Shown here: piece by piece, positions 4,905 through 6,271 of the stretch
How positions within the stretch are numbered: the stretch's first letter is position 1
Layout of the letters: each line of letters begins with the position of its first letter
DNA from: an uncultured Lactobacillus sp.
GTDB lineage: Bacteria > Bacillota > Bacilli > Lactobacillales > Lactobacillaceae
Assembly (NCBI GenBank): GCA_946409675.1
Contig: CAMJXI010000069.1
Span: forward strand, 1 to 6,271
Reading direction: 5' to 3'
DNA: 6,271 nt
The notes under the pieces: generated by a model
Told to the model about the DNA's origin: nothing
The model's input: only the letters and a program-made list of their open reading frames with translations
Database searches by the model: none
Program-made: the position numbers and the translations under genes

Positions 4905-5642
4905 TTAAGCTAGTGGAATTCGTTTACCGGTAACCAAGAGCCGGTGTGAGTTGACCATGTATGGCGTGCAGGTAAACAGGGTCACGAGGTCCTGGCCAGG
5001 CACGATTTTGAGAGTGGAAATTTCGGTTGGTTCAACGACTTTTTTAGAGATTACTTCGTAGGCCAAGGTATGGTTAGCGATGCGAATAAAGAATTGATCG
5101 CCCTTTTTTAATTTAGGTAAATCGGTGAAGAGACGCGCGTTAGGAACGCCACGGTGGGCGGAAATTACGGCGTGGGTGTTTTTGCCACCGGTGGGATATG
5201 AACTGCCATCGAGCAAACAAGCGCCGTATTGAAGCAACCAGTCATTCGTGTGGTCAAACACGGGGAGACTGGCGTTGATGCTGGGAATTTCAAGCTCGGC
5301 AATGGTGCTTTCGAGCTGCGACTTCTCGGCATTTTTCTTGATATTCTTGGGGTCGATGCGGACTTTAAAAGGATCAATCCCAGGGGTCTGGCCGTTTTTG
5401 GCAATTTCCTTGTTCTTCTCGACGTAACTTTGGTAAGTCTTGGCAATGCTTGCTTTGTTTTTTTTGGACTCGTAGTCCTGGTATTTATCGATAATTTTTT
5501 GGTTGTGGTAGCTAGCGTAGGCATCACTAATAAAGGGGTAACTTATTGCCCCAAAACCAGCTAAGATTATTAAAATGATGAAGAGGTCCAGGAAGGTAAT
5601 CTTCTTTTTCTGGACTTTTGATTGAGTTCTTTCTTTCTTCAT
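4905..5642 (-). CDS. srtC: Class C (pilin) sortase, catalytic part, lacking its C-terminal membrane segment
   Basis: This is a transpeptidase that links pilin subunits through their sorting signals at the outer membrane face. It has a basic N-terminus and membrane helix (about 17-38). A Lys/Gln-rich stretch follows, then the lid motif DPF (90-92) typical of pilus sortases. The catalytic domain follows: ELEIPSINASLPVF (116-129), THAVISAHRG with His163, and TLFTC (221-225) with Cys225. SHRLLVTGKR supplies Arg234, so all three catalytic residues are present. It ends at Ala245 with TAA. Class C enzymes normally continue into a second membrane helix, which is found in the same frame after the stop (4485-4904). 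The start at 5642 has GAGG only 4 bases upstream, a tight spacing. It lies 63 bp downstream of the pilin gene, separated by a strong hairpin, in a typical pilin-sortase order. It may still be active, anchored by the N-terminal helix. Confidence 0.85.
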   Translation of the reverse strand: MKKERTQSKVQKKKITFLDLFIILIILAGFGAISYPFISDAYASYHNQKIIDKYQDYESKKNKASIAKTYQSYVEKNKEIAKNGQTPGIDPFKVRIDPKNIKKNAEKSQLESTIAELEIPSINASLPVFDHTNDWLLQYGACLLDGSSYPTGGKNTHAVISAHRGVPNARLFTDLPKLKKGDQFFIRIANHTLAYEVISKKVVEPTEISTLKIVPGQDLVTLFTCTPYMVNSHRLLVTGKRIPLA

Positions 5643-5657
5643 AAAACCTCGGATACG

Positions 5658-5692
5658 GCAAAAAGGTTGAGAATCATCCCCAACCTTTTTGC
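5658..5692 (-). terminator. Terminator or attenuator between pilin and sortase genes
   Basis: GCAAAAAGGTTG and CAACCTTTTTGC (5658-5669 and 5681-5692) form a perfect 12-bp stem. In the minus-strand RNA, G-U pairs extend it to about 16 pairs with a three-base UGA loop. The U-run lies within the descending arm (CAACC-TTTTT). It starts 13 bases after the pilin stop and ends 15 bases before the sortase start. This fits partial termination that makes more pilin than sortase, a known arrangement in pilus operons. Confidence 0.75.
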
Positions 5693-5705
5693 GTAAATTT
5701 ATTGA

Positions 5706-6271
5706 TTAAGCGCGTTGTTTCTTATAAGCGAAGGCACCAATTGCAAGTAATGCTGCACCAGCAACTACAAAGAGCACGATACCCATACCACTGGTATGAG
5801 GTAATTGGCCTTTAGCAGTATTGGTAATCTCATTAAAAGCAATTTCATTGGTTTCCTCGTTACGTTTAACTGAGTGGAAGCCTTTAAATTCAAAATCCTT
5901 TGCATTTTCTTCAGTTATTTCTTCATAACCATCTGGAGCTTTAGTTTCGATTGCAATGTAGTCAGTCTTGGGATTAAGACCCATTTTTACTCCCAAAATA
6001 GTTTGTTCAAGATAACCAGTAATCCCGAATAGACCCTTGTCATCAGATGTGTAGTGGGTAGCCTTTTTAATATCATCTGTCCAAACAACGTTACCGATAC
6101 CAGAACTTGTTGCCTTAGCATAAAGGCGACCCGCTCCCTCTTGCTCCTGGGCAATTAAAAATTCTGCGCCTTTTAAGGCAACTTTTGAATTTTTATCAAT
6201 CTTTTTGAAGTTTAAATAATATTGGTTTTCATTTTGGTTCTTAGCATAAATATAAACTGGATCTAACTGTT
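5706..6271 (-). CDS. SpaA-type pilin / LPxTG-anchored surface protein, C-terminal part
   Basis: The last 187 codons are visible; the 5' part, including any pilin motif, lies to the right. A CnaB/SpaA-type domain starts near visible residue 21 (FKKIDKNSKVALKGAEFLI), where Lys22 or Lys23 is the candidate isopeptide donor. It contains an E-box YIAIETKAPDGY (104-115; 5925-5960), whose Glu normally catalyses the intramolecular Lys-Asn bond, with Asn candidates in NEITN. The sorting signal follows: LPHTSG (156-161), a hydrophobic helix (about 163-182) and the tail YKKQRA. It should be exported, polymerised by the adjacent sortase and wall-anchored. The residue after Thr is Ser, so the motif is LPHTS rather than canonical LPxTG. 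The position directly before a class C sortase suggests the backbone pilin, but an accessory pilin is possible. Confidence 0.84.
   Translation of the reverse strand, partial: QLDPVYIYAKNQNENQYYLNFKKIDKNSKVALKGAEFLIAQEQEGAGRLYAKATSSGIGNVVWTDDIKKATHYTSDDKGLFGITGYLEQTILGVKMGLNPKTDYIAIETKAPDGYEEITEENAKDFEFKGFHSVKRNEETNEIAFNEITNTAKGQLPHTSGMGIVLFVVAGAALLAIGAFAYKKQRA

Noticed and set aside
5165..5564. Open frames of 111-120 codons in other frames and strands of the sortase gene
   Set aside because: Composition is that of frame-shifted or antisense sortase, without start signals; the real frame has all catalytic motifs.
5784..5798. 15-bp DNA palindrome CATACCA-C-TGGTATG in the pilin gene
   Set aside because: It coincides with codons for HTSGM of the sorting signal; short, intragenic, and with no neighbouring signal, so probably chance.

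Overview
The window looks like chromosome of a lactic acid bacterium of the family Lactobacillaceae. The evidence is the set of families present: an Rgg-type regulator, two small Cys-anchored lipoproteins, an LPxTG-type pilin next to a class C sortase, and an HrtB-like heme-efflux permease. Strong AGGAG-type ribosome binding sites and AT-rich intergenic DNA also fit a low-GC Gram-positive. The genus cannot be fixed from the sequence alone. No rRNA, tRNA, CRISPR array, insertion sequence or transposase is visible.

Layout from left to right. (1) Bases 1-194, minus strand: the N-terminus of an ABC permease of the HrtB type, running off the window. Its promoter overlaps one of two 15-bp palindromes that resemble the HrtR operator. 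(2) 332-1126, minus strand: a lipoprotein that ends in a strong intrinsic terminator. (3) 1284-1997, plus strand: a protein with a HEPN-like N-terminus (RNxxxH motif) fused to a CBS pair, transcribed divergently from the first lipoprotein. (4) A shared bidirectional terminator, then 2084-2947, minus strand: a second lipoprotein paralogous to the first. (5) 2987-3283, minus strand: a single-domain rhodanese lying 39 bp upstream of that lipoprotein and probably co-transcribed with it. Its leader may form alternative RNA structures around the ribosome binding site. (6) 3628-4494, plus strand: an Rgg/GadR/MutR-family regulator with a near-consensus promoter whose -10 box sits inside an inverted repeat. 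(7) 4485-6271, minus strand: the 3' part of a pilus operon, comprising the C-terminal 187 residues of a SpaA-type pilin, a hairpin attenuator, and a class C sortase.

The main anomaly is in the sortase. Its catalytic domain is intact (His163, Cys225, Arg234), but a TAA stops it just before the C-terminal membrane segment that class C sortases normally carry. The same frame continues for 139 more codons encoding that membrane helix plus a beta-rich tail, with no start codon or ribosome binding site of its own nearby. This looks like a nonsense-split gene, or less likely a readthrough case. I see no clearly new multi-gene system. The best leads are the split sortase, the HEPN-CBS gene between paralogous lipoproteins, the putative heme-responsive operators, the rhodanese leader, and a 14-bp-stem hairpin inside the Rgg gene.
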